The translations under genes and the position numbers were made by a program. A DNA stretch of 64,000 nucleotides. Origin: Streptomyces sp. NBC_00448. GTDB taxonomy: Bacteria; Actinomycetota; Actinomycetes; Streptomycetales; Streptomycetaceae. Location: positions 7,867,501 to 7,931,500 of the forward strand of contig NZ_CP107913.1 of the NCBI RefSeq assembly GCF_036014115.1, written 5' to 3'. Below are positions 34,478 to 43,017 of this stretch, piece by piece; positions within the stretch are counted from its first letter, which is position 1, and every line of letters begins with the position of its first letter. The notes under the pieces are model-generated. The model did not search any database. It saw only the letters and a program-made list of their open reading frames with translations, and was not told the origin of the DNA.

Positions 34478-35029
34478 ATGCCCGCGACCGACCCGACCAC
34501 CGCGGGCGCGCCGCCACGCCCCGCATCCCGGACGGAACTCTTCGTCACCGATGCGCCGACGCCCGACGACCTCGCCGTGGTCTCGGCCGCGCTGGACCGG
34601 TTCAACGTGCAGACGTCGGGGGTCGACGACCGCGGGCCGCTCGCCGTGCTCGTCCGCGACCCCGAGACGGACCGGGTGATCGGCGGGCTGACCGGGCGGA
34701 CCTCGCTCGGGCTGCTCTTCGTCGACCTCTTCTTCCTGCCGCCCGAGCTGCGCGGCGGCGGCCTGGGCGCGCGGATACTCCGCCGGGCCGAGGACGAGGC
34801 CCGCGCCCGCGGCTGCCGCTCCGCCGTGCTCTACACGATCAGCTTCCAGGCCCCGGACTTCTACCGGAAGCAGGGGTGGCAACTGCTGGGGGAGGTCCCC
34901 TGCGACCCGCCGGGCACCAGCCGTGTCTTCCTGACCAAGGACCTCGCCGCGCCGGGCGGGAACGGGGCCGGGCCGGGCCGGCACCCCGGTCCGCCTGAAT
35001 CCGTTGCCCCCAAATCCGTTGGCCCCTAG
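34478..35029 (+). CDS. GNAT-family N-acetyltransferase
   Basis: 183 residues from the ATG at 34478, behind a strong GGAGGAA. The acetyl-CoA site is LPPELRGGGLGARILRRAE, followed by SAVLYTISFQAPDFYRKQGW. Acceptor unknown. The N-terminal 20 residues are Pro/Ala/Thr-rich, and the C-terminal tail carries two similar ESVAPKSVGP pieces from short repeats that continue past the stop. Confidence 0.9.
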   Translation: MPATDPTTAGAPPRPASRTELFVTDAPTPDDLAVVSAALDRFNVQTSGVDDRGPLAVLVRDPETDRVIGGLTGRTSLGLLFVDLFFLPPELRGGGLGARILRRAEDEARARGCRSAVLYTISFQAPDFYRKQGWQLLGEVPCDPPGTSRVFLTKDLAAPGGNGAGPGRHPGPPESVAPKSVGP

Positions 35030-35137
35030 CGCTGTTGGTCCCTAAAACCGTTGGCCCGTCGCCCCGGGCACGTCGCACAGTGGGGGCGCGGGCCGGGAAG
35101 GCGCCGCGGACACACGAACACCAAGGGGGGCACCACC

Positions 35138-36205
35138 ATGTCCACGCTGCGCGTCACCGCCGAGCGGCTCACGATCCTCGACCACCCGAACGCGGACGCG
35201 CTGGAGTTGGCGCAGGTCGGGCTCTACCGCGCGGTGGTGGCCAAAGGGGCTTACCGCACCGGGGAGTTCGCGGTCTACATACCCGAGCAGTCCGTGCTGC
35301 CCGAGCCGCTGATCGCCGAACTCGGCCTCACCGGACGGCTGGCCGGGTCGAGGAAGAACCGGGTGCGGGCGGTACGGCTGCGCGGCGAGCTCTCCCAGGG
35401 CATCGTCTGCCGGCCTCGCGCGCTCGACGGTGTCGACCTGGAGCGGGCCGCCGCCGACGACGCGGACTTCGGCGAACTGCTTCAGATCGTCAAGTGGGTG
35501 CCCCCGGTGCCGATCTCGATGAGCGGTGACGTGGATGCCGCGCCCGACCTGCTGCCCTGGATCGACATCGAGAACCTCAAGCGCTACCCGGACATCTTCG
35601 CGCCCGGCGACCAGGTCACCGTCACCGAGAAGCTGCACGGCACCGCCTGCTGCCTCACCTACCACGCCGGTTCCGGCACCGTCGACGTCACGTCCAAGGG
35701 GCTGGGCGCCAGGCAGCTCGCGTTGAAGGAGTCCGACGGCAACCTCTACTGGCGCGCGGTGCACGGCTACGGCCTGCCCGCCGTGGCCGCCGCGCTCGCC
35801 GAGCGGCTGGGCGCGGACCGGGTCGGGATCTTCGGCGAGGTCTACGGCAAGGGCGTGCAGGACCTCGACTACGGCACGAACGCGGGCACCGGACTGCCCG
35901 GGTTCGCCGCGTTCGACGTGTGCGCGGACATCGCCGGGCAACTGCGCTGGTTCGACCCCGCCGACCTCATCGACGGCGAACTGCCGCTCGTACCAAGGCT
36001 GTTCCACGGCCCGTTCGACCTGGACCGGGTAATCGCCCTCGCCGCGGGCGACGAGACGGTCTCCGGCCGCGAGCTGCACATCCGCGAGGGCGTGGTGATC
36101 CGCACCGCCGACGGGAAGTACAGCCCCGCCGTCGGCGGCCGGGCCATCGCCAAGGTGGTCGGTGACGCGTACCTGACCCGCAAGGGAGGCACCGAGTACG
36201 AGTGA
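35138..36205 (+). CDS. ATP-dependent RNA ligase (Deinococcus DraRnl / Rnl5 type)
   Basis: 355 residues from the ATG at 35138 (MSTLRVTAERLTILDHPNAD). Residues 1-95 form an OB-like domain as in Deinococcus RNA ligase (LYRAVVAKGAYRTGEFAVYI, LSQGIVCRP). The nucleotidyl-transferase domain follows with motif I EKLHGT (adenylated Lys165), motif III GIFGEVYG, motif IV EGVVIR and motif V AKVVGDAYL. Such enzymes seal nicks with a 3'-OH, and DraRnl seals an RNA strand in a duplex. It is a free-standing gene, followed by an SseB-like gene. A role in RNA repair or tRNA healing is inference. Confidence 0.9.
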   Translation: MSTLRVTAERLTILDHPNADALELAQVGLYRAVVAKGAYRTGEFAVYIPEQSVLPEPLIAELGLTGRLAGSRKNRVRAVRLRGELSQGIVCRPRALDGVDLERAAADDADFGELLQIVKWVPPVPISMSGDVDAAPDLLPWIDIENLKRYPDIFAPGDQVTVTEKLHGTACCLTYHAGSGTVDVTSKGLGARQLALKESDGNLYWRAVHGYGLPAVAAALAERLGADRVGIFGEVYGKGVQDLDYGTNAGTGLPGFAAFDVCADIAGQLRWFDPADLIDGELPLVPRLFHGPFDLDRVIALAAGDETVSGRELHIREGVVIRTADGKYSPAVGGRAIAKVVGDAYLTRKGGTEYE

Positions 36206-36329
36206 GCCGGGCGGCCGCCCGGGAGTGATTCCGGAAAACGGGCGGCATGCTCCGGCACTCGCTGGGTACGCGCCGGGTTCAGCCACTTGCAGACACCGAG
36301 CGCAGACGCGGCGAGAGGAAACCACGACG

Positions 36330-36758
36330 ATGACCGACATCAACCCCGACGGTGCCCTGCCCCCTGCCCAGCGTGCCCTCCACGAGATCTCCCACGGCAG
36401 CGAGAACGTGATCGCGCTGAGCACCCTCGCCGTGAGCGAGGTGCTGCTGCCGGTGCCCGGCGCCGAGGAGCGCCCGCAGGAGCCCGACCCGACCGCCGCC
36501 GAGCCGCCGCGCGAGATCCAGCTCCCGGTCTACGAGCAGGAGGACGGCCGCCAGCTCGTCCCCGTGTTCACCTCGGAGACGCGGATGGCCGAGGCGCTGC
36601 CCGCCACCCGCCGCTACCGGCTGGTCCAGCTCGCGGTGCTCAGCGGAGCCTGGCCGTCGGACGAACTGATCCTGTCCATCGACACCGGCAACGAGGACGC
36701 GCTGAGCATCTCCGGCGAGGGGGTGCGGGCACTGGCCGGACTGGTCGGCGGCAACTGA
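36330..36758 (+). CDS. SseB-like protein
   Basis: 142 residues from the ATG at 36330, behind GAGGAAA. It shows the SseB N-terminal pattern: VIALSTLAVSEVLLPVPG, IQLPVYEQEDGRQLVPVFTS and the end LSISGEGVRALA. The function of SseB-domain proteins in actinobacteria is not known; some relate to type VII secretion or are stress-related. Confidence 0.85.
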   Translation: MTDINPDGALPPAQRALHEISHGSENVIALSTLAVSEVLLPVPGAEERPQEPDPTAAEPPREIQLPVYEQEDGRQLVPVFTSETRMAEALPATRRYRLVQLAVLSGAWPSDELILSIDTGNEDALSISGEGVRALAGLVGGN

Positions 36759-36959
36759 CCACCCTGTCCGCCCGGCCACGCGGCACGGTCGCGCGGCACG
36801 TTCCGCGTACGGCCCCGACGGGAAACCGCCGGGGCCGTAACGTGCGGGTGCCGTACTTGCGCGTACGTGCGCGTGCCGTACGTCCGTCCGGTACGTGCGG
36901 GTCCCGTCCCCGTCGGTCGCGCCGGGCCACTGGGCTGGCGGGCTGTCGGGCCGCCGGGC

Positions 36960-38423
36960 TCAGGCCCGGTACACGACCAGGCCGCCCGGCGACTTGTCGA
37001 GCAGCATCTCGCCGGGAGCGGCCGCCACCTCCCCGTCGCACGCGAGGTGCACCCCCGCGCCCGGCACCCGCACCCGCAGCCTCGGTACGGCCGCCGTGGT
37101 GTAGACCGGCGACGAGGTGAGCGCCCCGGTCAGGGCGGCGCCCAGCATCCGGGTCCTGGCGAACGGCCCGCCGTCCACCATCCGCACGTCCAGCAGCCCG
37201 TCGGCCAGGTCACGCCGCCGCACCGGCGCCGGCCCCCAGCTGGAATAGCGGCAGTTTCCCGCGAAGAGCAGCCACACCGAGCGCGGCCGCCCGTTCACCA
37301 CCACGTCGACCGGCTCGCAGGTGCGCAGCACGTGCACCGCCGCCAGTACGCTCGCCGGCCAGCTCCCCACCCGCCGCGACCAGCGCTCCCGCACCCGGAC
37401 CAGGTCCGGGTAGGCGCCGATGCTGAAGGTGTTCAGAAACGGCGCCGCTCCGCCGGTGTCCCCGCCCGCCCCGGTAGTGCGGGCCACGTCCACCCGCGAC
37501 GCCTGGCCCGCCGCCACGGCCGCCGCGGTCAGCTCGACCGACAGCAGCCCGAGGTCCGCGGCGAAGTGGTTGCGGGTGCCACCGGGGAAGACCGCGAGCG
37601 GCAGCCGGTGCCGCAGCGCGACCGCGGCCGCCTCCCGTACGGTGCCGTCGCCGCCGCACACCCCCAGCGCGCCGCCCTCCCGCGCCGCCGACCTCGCCGC
37701 CCGCTCCAGCAGCTCGACCAGGTCGTCGTCCTCCGTGCACTCCGCGACGGCCGCCTCCGGCAGGGCCGCGGCGATCCGCTCGGCCGGCGTGCTCAGCAGC
37801 GGCGGCGGGCCCGACGCGGTGTTCGCCACCACGTGCAGACCGCGCCCGTCGGCCAGCCGGGGCGCCCGCGCCGGCGTGCCCGGCCGCGGGCGGCGCTGGA
37901 CCGGGAGCAGCGCCCGTACCGCCAGCGCCGCGCCGGCGCCCAGCGCGGCACCCACCACCACGTCGCTCGGGTAGTGCACACCGGTGTAGACCCGGGAGAA
38001 CGCCACGCTCGCCGCGACCGGCGCCACCGCCGCGCCCCACGCGCCCGACTGCGCGGCCACCCCCGCGGCGAACGCGGCGGCGGAGGCGGCGTGGCCGGAC
38101 GGGAACGACGTCGTGACCGGCTGCCGCTGCAACTGCCTGATCACCGGCACCGCGTCCAGCAGCGGACGCGCCCTGCGCACCGCGCCCTTCCCCAGCGTGT
38201 TCACCGTCAACGAGGCCAGTGCCAGCGACCCCACGCCCCGCAGCGCGGCCTTGCGGCCGTTCGGGCCGCCCACCGCCGCCATCCCCGCGGCGATCCCGAA
38301 CCACAACCGCCCGTGGTTCGCGATCCGGCTCAGCCGCGGCAGCACGGGCTCCGCCCCCGGCCAGTTCCGCCCGGCCACCGCCGAGAACAGCGCCCGATCC
38401 CATTCCTTCCACGGATACGTCAT
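36960..38423 (-). CDS. PAP2 phosphatase - diacylglycerol kinase fusion protein
   Basis: 487 residues. The N-terminal half is a membrane PAP2 domain with its three signatures: KGAVRRARP (79-87), SFPSGH (106-111) and SRVYTGVHYPSD (143-154). The C-terminal half is a DAGK catalytic domain with GGDGTVREAA (257-266) and PGGTRNHFA (280-288). One protein could thus dephosphorylate a lipid phosphate and phosphorylate a lipid alcohol, for example diacylglycerol or undecaprenol recycling. The fusion is found in other actinobacteria. It is the first of several lipid or membrane genes here. Confidence 0.93.
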   Translation of the reverse strand: MTYPWKEWDRALFSAVAGRNWPGAEPVLPRLSRIANHGRLWFGIAAGMAAVGGPNGRKAALRGVGSLALASLTVNTLGKGAVRRARPLLDAVPVIRQLQRQPVTTSFPSGHAASAAAFAAGVAAQSGAWGAAVAPVAASVAFSRVYTGVHYPSDVVVGAALGAGAALAVRALLPVQRRPRPGTPARAPRLADGRGLHVVANTASGPPPLLSTPAERIAAALPEAAVAECTEDDDLVELLERAARSAAREGGALGVCGGDGTVREAAAVALRHRLPLAVFPGGTRNHFAADLGLLSVELTAAAVAAGQASRVDVARTTGAGGDTGGAAPFLNTFSIGAYPDLVRVRERWSRRVGSWPASVLAAVHVLRTCEPVDVVVNGRPRSVWLLFAGNCRYSSWGPAPVRRRDLADGLLDVRMVDGGPFARTRMLGAALTGALTSSPVYTTAAVPRLRVRVPGAGVHLACDGEVAAAPGEMLLDKSPGGLVVYRA

Positions 38424-38664
38424 GCCGCACAGCTACCCCCGCTCCCCCCGCACGCACCTGTCGAAACGCTCACGCCGAGCCGTGGGGGCGGGGGTGCCGT
38501 GACGGCGGACCGTTCTTACGCACGGGTGCGCCCGCGTACGGGCGGTGCGAGGCGGTCGGGGAGCCCCGCTCCGCACCGGCGCCGTCACGTGGGAGCCGTA
38601 CTCATGTGTGGGCATACCCGCGTCAGGACGGTTCGCCGTGGTAGCCGGCGAGCCTAAGGGCGCG

Positions 38665-38755
38665 CCGGTGTCGAAAGGTGGGGGTACTCCCCCTGGCTCC
38701 GCCTGGGTGGGGGTGCCCCCGGACCGGGTCCAAGCGCCCGGAGGCGAGAGGGCGG
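38665..38755. repeat. GC-rich imperfect palindromes of a Streptomyces intergenic type
   Basis: GGGGGTACTCCCCC and GGGGGTGCCCCC, spaced by a segment that can pair with both. Such GGGGG/CCCCC palindromes are common between Streptomyces genes; they can form strong stem-loops and may act as terminators or be dispersed repeats. Confidence 0.5.
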
Positions 38756-38799
38756 CAAAAAAAGGGGGCTGCGCGGGTGCCGACACGTAAGGACGGTCC

Positions 38800-38850
38800 C
38801 CACCCCCCCGCTCGACGGGCGGGGGGTGGGGAAACGGGGGAAAGTGGGGG
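38800..38850 (+). promoter_or_regulatory. G-quadruplex-forming leader with hairpin
   Basis: A CCCCACCCCCCCGC / GCGGGGGGTGGGG pair (38799-38831) is followed by four runs of at least four G in 38820-38850 (loops T, AAAC, AAAGT), a canonical G4 motif on the coding strand. It ends 33 nt before the ATG at 38884. It may fold in DNA or in the 5' leader RNA. Confidence 0.55.
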
Positions 38851-38883
38851 CTAGTGGGCTGTCTTCGCACCTGGAGGTGCGCA

Positions 38884-40095
38884 ATGCCGTGGGCGTTCGA
38901 GGTGAGGCCCGACCCGGGGTTGCCGGTGCCCGGGTACTGGGGTGCGCGGATGGCGGGTGCGGGGGGCGGGACGGAGTCGGCCGGGGGCGGGCGGGAACTG
39001 CTGGAGGCGGCGGACGGGTACTGGTCGAGGAGGGCGCTGCCCGGGGGCGCGGCCCATGTGCTGGCCGCGCCGGGGGCCGAGCAGCTGCTGCTCGCGGTGT
39101 TGACGGCGAGCGAGGGGGACCCGGTGCTGGCCCGCCCGGCCGCGGCGTGGCAGCACCCGGTGGTGCGGATACTCGGCCGAAGGGTGCACACGGTGCCGAC
39201 CCCCGCGGAGGGCGGCGGCGTACCCGATCCGGTCGCGCTGCTGGAGACGGTACGGCGGGCCCGGGCGCAGGGCGCTGACCCGCGGCTGCTGGTGCTGTCG
39301 GCCGCGGACGACCCGAGCGGCACCGTCTCCGCGCCCGAGCTGCTGCACGAGACGTGCGAGGCCGCGGCGGAGGCGGGCCTGCTGATCGTGTCCGACGAGA
39401 CGTACTCCGACACGCTGCACCACCGCGAGACGGTCCTGCTCAGCCCGGCCGAGATGCTGCCCGAGCACACGGTGGTGCTCACCGACCTGGGCGCGACCCT
39501 GGTGCCCGCCGGGGTGCCGGCCGCGCTGGCCCGCTTCCCCGACACCGTGCACGGCACGTCGTGGCGGCAGCGCGCCGCCGATGTGCTGGCCGCCCTGCGC
39601 GCGGTGCTGCCCGCGCCCGTCGCCGCCGCGACCGCGTACGTGCTGGGCGAGCCGCCGGAGGTCGCCGAGCGCAGCGCCGCCGCGAACCGGGTGCACGCGC
39701 GGACTGCGGCGGCCGCGTACCGGGCGATCACCGAGGCCGGGGCGTCCTGCCGGCCACCGCAGGCGGGCTTCCAGCTCTACCCGACCGCCGGGCCGTCCGG
39801 ACCTCACGCGGCGCGGCAGGCCGAGGAGCGGCTCGGTGCCGTGCTCGGCCGTCACGTGCCCGGGGGCCATCGCTTCGGCGACGACCCGGAGGAGCCGCGG
39901 GTGCGGATCGCCACCGGTGTGCTGCTGGGCACGACCGAGGCCGAGCGGCAGGCCGCGCTGAACGCCGCCGACCCGGTCGCGGTGCCGCACGTCGCGGCTG
40001 GGCTGGCCGCGCTGACCGCGGCGTTCACCGCGCTGACCGGCATGGGGGCGGTCAGCGGTTCGGCCGACACCGGATCGCGGGGGACAGGGGTCTGA
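38884..40095 (+). CDS. aminotransferase-fold protein lacking the PLP lysine
   Basis: 403 residues from the ATG at 38884, behind GGAGGTG. It has the outline of a fold-type I (class I/II) aminotransferase: start near FEVRPDPGLPVPGYWGAR, LLVLSAADDPSGTVS at the N(P)xG position, IVSDETYSD with D171 and Y174 that normally touch PLP. Where the Schiff-base Lys should be (about 202-205), VVLTDLGATLVPAG is found. The whole protein has no lysine at all, so an internal aldimine is impossible. It is therefore probably a pseudo-enzyme or a protein with another role. The metallo-hydrolase follows 50 bp on. Confidence 0.78.
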   Translation: MPWAFEVRPDPGLPVPGYWGARMAGAGGGTESAGGGRELLEAADGYWSRRALPGGAAHVLAAPGAEQLLLAVLTASEGDPVLARPAAAWQHPVVRILGRRVHTVPTPAEGGGVPDPVALLETVRRARAQGADPRLLVLSAADDPSGTVSAPELLHETCEAAAEAGLLIVSDETYSDTLHHRETVLLSPAEMLPEHTVVLTDLGATLVPAGVPAALARFPDTVHGTSWRQRAADVLAALRAVLPAPVAAATAYVLGEPPEVAERSAAANRVHARTAAAAYRAITEAGASCRPPQAGFQLYPTAGPSGPHAARQAEERLGAVLGRHVPGGHRFGDDPEEPRVRIATGVLLGTTEAERQAALNAADPVAVPHVAAGLAALTAAFTALTGMGAVSGSADTGSRGTGV

Positions 40096-40145
40096 CTTAC
40101 GTTCGTGGAGACGTTCCGGCCTGGCGGGGGAGCGAGGGAGCCCAG

Positions 40146-41240
40146 ATGAGCGACCAGCGCGCGCACTCCCTGGCCGCGCCCGGAGCCCCGGAATCCGCAG
40201 CCACGGCGGATGCCCGGCCCGGTGGTCCCCGCGCCGCCGCCGGCCGCGGGCTCGACGCGCCCCGCACCACCGACGTGCCCGATCCGTCGACCGGGCCCCG
40301 GCGCTGGCCGGCCAGCTTCGTGGACCGGCTCTCCGACCCGCTGCCGATGCCCGGGGTGCGCGACATCGCCCGGCTGGTCCGCGAGTGCGCGGTACGCCCG
40401 CCCGCGCACACCCTCAAGGACCTGCCGCTGCTGCCGGTCGCGCCCGAGCCGCTGCCCGCCGCCGGGCCCGGCACGGTGAGTGTGACCTGGGCCGGACACG
40501 CGAGCTGGGTGGTCAGGATCGGCGGGCTGACGGTGCTCACCGACCCGGTCTGGTCCCGCCGCATCCCCGGCACGCCCCGCCGGGTCACCCCGGTCGGCGT
40601 GCCCTGGCGGACCCTCCCGCCGATCGACGCGGTGGTCATCAGCCACAACCACTACGACCACCTCGACGCGCCCACGATCAAACGGCTGCCGCGCGCCACG
40701 CCCTGCTACGTGCCGGCCGGGCTCGGCGAGTGGTTCCGGCGCCGCGGCTTCACCCGGGTGGCCGAACTGGACTGGTGGGAGGGCACGTGGCTGCGCGGGG
40801 TGCGGTTCGACTTCGTGCCCGCGCACCACTGGAGCCGCCGCACCCTCACCGACACCTGCCGGACGCTGTGGGGCGGGTGGGTGCTCACCGACAGCGCCGG
40901 GCACCGCGTCTACTTCGCCGGGGACACCGGCTACGGCGCCTACTTCGCCGAGATCGCCCGGGTACACCCCGGCATCGACCTCGCGCTGCTGCCCATCGGC
41001 GCGTACACGCCGCGCTGGATGCTGCGGCCGGTGCACACCGACCCCGAGGAGGCGGTGCAGGCGTATCTCGACCTCGGCGCGGCCGCGATGGCGCCGATGC
41101 ACTGGGCGACGTTCCTGCTCTCCGGCGAGCCGCCGCTGGAACCGCTCATCCGGCTGCGCGCGGCGTGGAGGGCCGCGGGGCTGCCGCGCGACGCGCTGTG
41201 GGACCTGCCGATCGGCGCGTCACGGGTGCTGGTGGCGTGA
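40146..41240 (+). CDS. NAPE-PLD-like metallo-beta-lactamase-fold hydrolase
   Basis: 364 residues from the ATG at 40146, behind GAGGGAG. Signature VTWAGHASWVVRIGGLTVLTD, and the metal motif HNHYDH (H167, H169, D171, H172), then FAGDTGYGAYF and a final PMHWATF. The order matches N-acyl-phosphatidylethanolamine phospholipase D-like proteins, which act on phospholipids. The first 60 residues are of low complexity. No signal peptide or membrane helix is seen. Same strand as, and 50 bp after, the lysine-free protein. Confidence 0.88.
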   Translation: MSDQRAHSLAAPGAPESAATADARPGGPRAAAGRGLDAPRTTDVPDPSTGPRRWPASFVDRLSDPLPMPGVRDIARLVRECAVRPPAHTLKDLPLLPVAPEPLPAAGPGTVSVTWAGHASWVVRIGGLTVLTDPVWSRRIPGTPRRVTPVGVPWRTLPPIDAVVISHNHYDHLDAPTIKRLPRATPCYVPAGLGEWFRRRGFTRVAELDWWEGTWLRGVRFDFVPAHHWSRRTLTDTCRTLWGGWVLTDSAGHRVYFAGDTGYGAYFAEIARVHPGIDLALLPIGAYTPRWMLRPVHTDPEEAVQAYLDLGAAAMAPMHWATFLLSGEPPLEPLIRLRAAWRAAGLPRDALWDLPIGASRVLVA

Positions 41241-41250
41241 GCGCGCAACG

Positions 41251-41295
41251 CACCCGGTAAGGACCGCGCACCAGGGCGACCGCCCCTTACCGGTG
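41251..41295. terminator. bidirectional terminator between convergent genes
   Basis: CACCCGGTAAGG (41251-41262) pairs with CCTTACCGGTG (41285-41295) with a single bulged C, in the 109-bp gap between the metallo-hydrolase and the DedA gene. Confidence 0.6.
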
Positions 41296-41349
41296 TGGCC
41301 CGAAAAACCCTGCGCCCGCAAGGCCCCGAACACCCCGAACTCCCCGCCG

Positions 41350-42048
41350 TCACGGCGCCGTACGCGGCTGCTCCGGCCCGTCCCCGTGCGCTCCGCGTTC
41401 CCCGCGGGCCTGCCGCACCTTCCGTACCCGCCCGCTGATCGCGGGCCCCACCGCGATCACGAGGGTCAGCGCCACCGCCAGCGCCACCCCCTGCCACGGC
41501 TTGTCGAAGAGCGACCCGCCGAGTATCCCGATGAGCTGGTACGCCGCCGCCCACGCCAGGCACGCGGGAATGTCGCCGCGTACGAAGCGCCGCATCGGCA
41601 TCTCCGCCAGCAGGCACGCCACCATCACCGGGATGCGGCCGGCCGGCACCAGCCGGGACAGCACCAGCACCGCCGCCCCGTGCCGGTCCAGTTGCCGCTC
41701 CGCCCGCTCCAACGTGCCCTGTTCCGAGCGCTCCTGGAGCCGGTGCAGCCAGCGCGAGCCGTTCCGCGAGCGCACCCCGCGCAGCCCCAGCCAGTACAGC
41801 GCCACGTCGCCGATGAACGCCGCCACCGACGCCACCGCGAAGACGAAGGCCAGCGCGACCGGCTCGGTCTGGTGGAACGCGACCACCGCCGCCCCGGACA
41901 CCAGCGCGCCGGTCGGTATCACCGGCACCAGCGAGCCGAGCACCACCAGGAAGAAGAGCGACGGGTAGCCGATCGCCGACTGGGTGCCCTGCGACGCCGC
42001 CGGGTGCGTGGCGGAGTGCGCCGCCGCCGCGGCCAGGAAGCCGATCAC
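41350..42048 (-). CDS. DedA-family membrane protein
   Basis: 232 residues from the GTG at 42048, which overlaps the previous gene's stop (GTGA). Hydrophobic protein with VVLGSLVPVIPTGALVSGA, FIGDVALYWLGLRG and SRLVPAGRIPVMVACLL, the conserved Arg and Pro of DedA/VTT proteins. Family members are lipid scramblases or flippases, for example for undecaprenyl phosphate. The C-terminus is charged. Coupled to a metallo-hydrolase, which strengthens a lipid-handling role. Confidence 0.9.
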   Translation of the reverse strand: MIGFLAAAAAHSATHPAASQGTQSAIGYPSLFFLVVLGSLVPVIPTGALVSGAAVVAFHQTEPVALAFVFAVASVAAFIGDVALYWLGLRGVRSRNGSRWLHRLQERSEQGTLERAERQLDRHGAAVLVLSRLVPAGRIPVMVACLLAEMPMRRFVRGDIPACLAWAAAYQLIGILGGSLFDKPWQGVALAVALTLVIAVGPAISGRVRKVRQARGERGAHGDGPEQPRTAP

Positions 42049-42845
42049 CCGCCGCTCCCCTTTCCGGCCCGGCCCACGTCGGTGACCCGCACGCTGTGCC
42101 CGTGCGCCGGACGGTGCACCGCCACGCCCGGGGCCAGTTCGGCGGCGAACCGTTCGAACTCCTCGCCTGGCGTGTGGAACTCGTGCGGCCGGACCGCCTC
42201 CATCCCGATCGGCCAGTACGTGCCGTAGTGCACCGGCACCGCCGCCTTGGGCGCCAGTTCGGCCAGCGCCCGCGCCGCCCGCTCGGCGTTGAGGTGCCCT
42301 GGCCCCAGGAAGGGACCCCAACCCCCCACCGGCAGCAGCGCGATGTCGCACGGCCCGACCGCCTCGGCCATCCCGTCGAAGAGCCCGGTGTCCCCGGCGA
42401 AGTACGTCCGCGCCTCGCCCGCCAGTACATACCCGAGCGGCGCGGCCCGCTGCGGCCCGTACGGCAGCCGCCGCCCGTCGTGCGCGGCCGGCACCGCCCG
42501 CACCGCCAGCCCGCCGAACTCCACCACGTCCCCCGCGGCGACCTCGACCAGCCGCAGCCGGTCCCGTACCCGCCGCAGCGCCGGTACCGCGTCCTGCGCG
42601 CCGCGCGGCAGCAGCACGGTGGTGCCCGGCGCGAGCCGCGCCAGCGAACCGACGTGCAGATGATCGGCGTGCAGGTGCGAGACCAGCACCACGTCCGCCC
42701 GGACGGCCTGCGGGGTGGGCAGCGCGCCGCGCCGCCTGCGCAGGTGCGCCAACCGCCGTACGAACAGCGGGTCGGTGAGCACCCGTACGCCCGAGTCCTG
42801 CACGGTCACCGTGGCGTGCCCCCACCACGTGATCTCCACCACCAC
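42045..42845 (-). CDS. UlaG/NAPE-PLD-like metallo-beta-lactamase-fold hydrolase
   Basis: 266 residues from the GTG at 42845 (GTGs at 42842 and 42839 are equally possible). VVEITWWGHATVTVQDSGVR, then SHLHADHLH (H57, H59, D61, H62), FAGDTGLF and PVHYGTYW. It is of the L-ascorbate-6-phosphate lactonase/NAPE-PLD-like group. Substrate unknown. Overlaps the DedA gene by 4 bp, so translation is coupled. Confidence 0.88.
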   Translation of the reverse strand: MVVEITWWGHATVTVQDSGVRVLTDPLFVRRLAHLRRRRGALPTPQAVRADVVLVSHLHADHLHVGSLARLAPGTTVLLPRGAQDAVPALRRVRDRLRLVEVAAGDVVEFGGLAVRAVPAAHDGRRLPYGPQRAAPLGYVLAGEARTYFAGDTGLFDGMAEAVGPCDIALLPVGGWGPFLGPGHLNAERAARALAELAPKAAVPVHYGTYWPIGMEAVRPHEFHTPGEEFERFAAELAPGVAVHRPAHGHSVRVTDVGRAGKGSGG

Positions 42846-43017
42846 GCCGCCACGCCCTTCCCGGCCACTCCTGACGACCGCCCGATCCGGCCTGCCGGAC
42901 CCGGCGGGCCCGGCTGCTCGCGCCGCCGTTCGGCCGCCGACCTTGAGCGTATGCCCTGTTCCGCCGCCGATCACCCGTCGGACCTGAGCAGACCTGCGGA
43001 TATGGCAGTCTGGAGAG

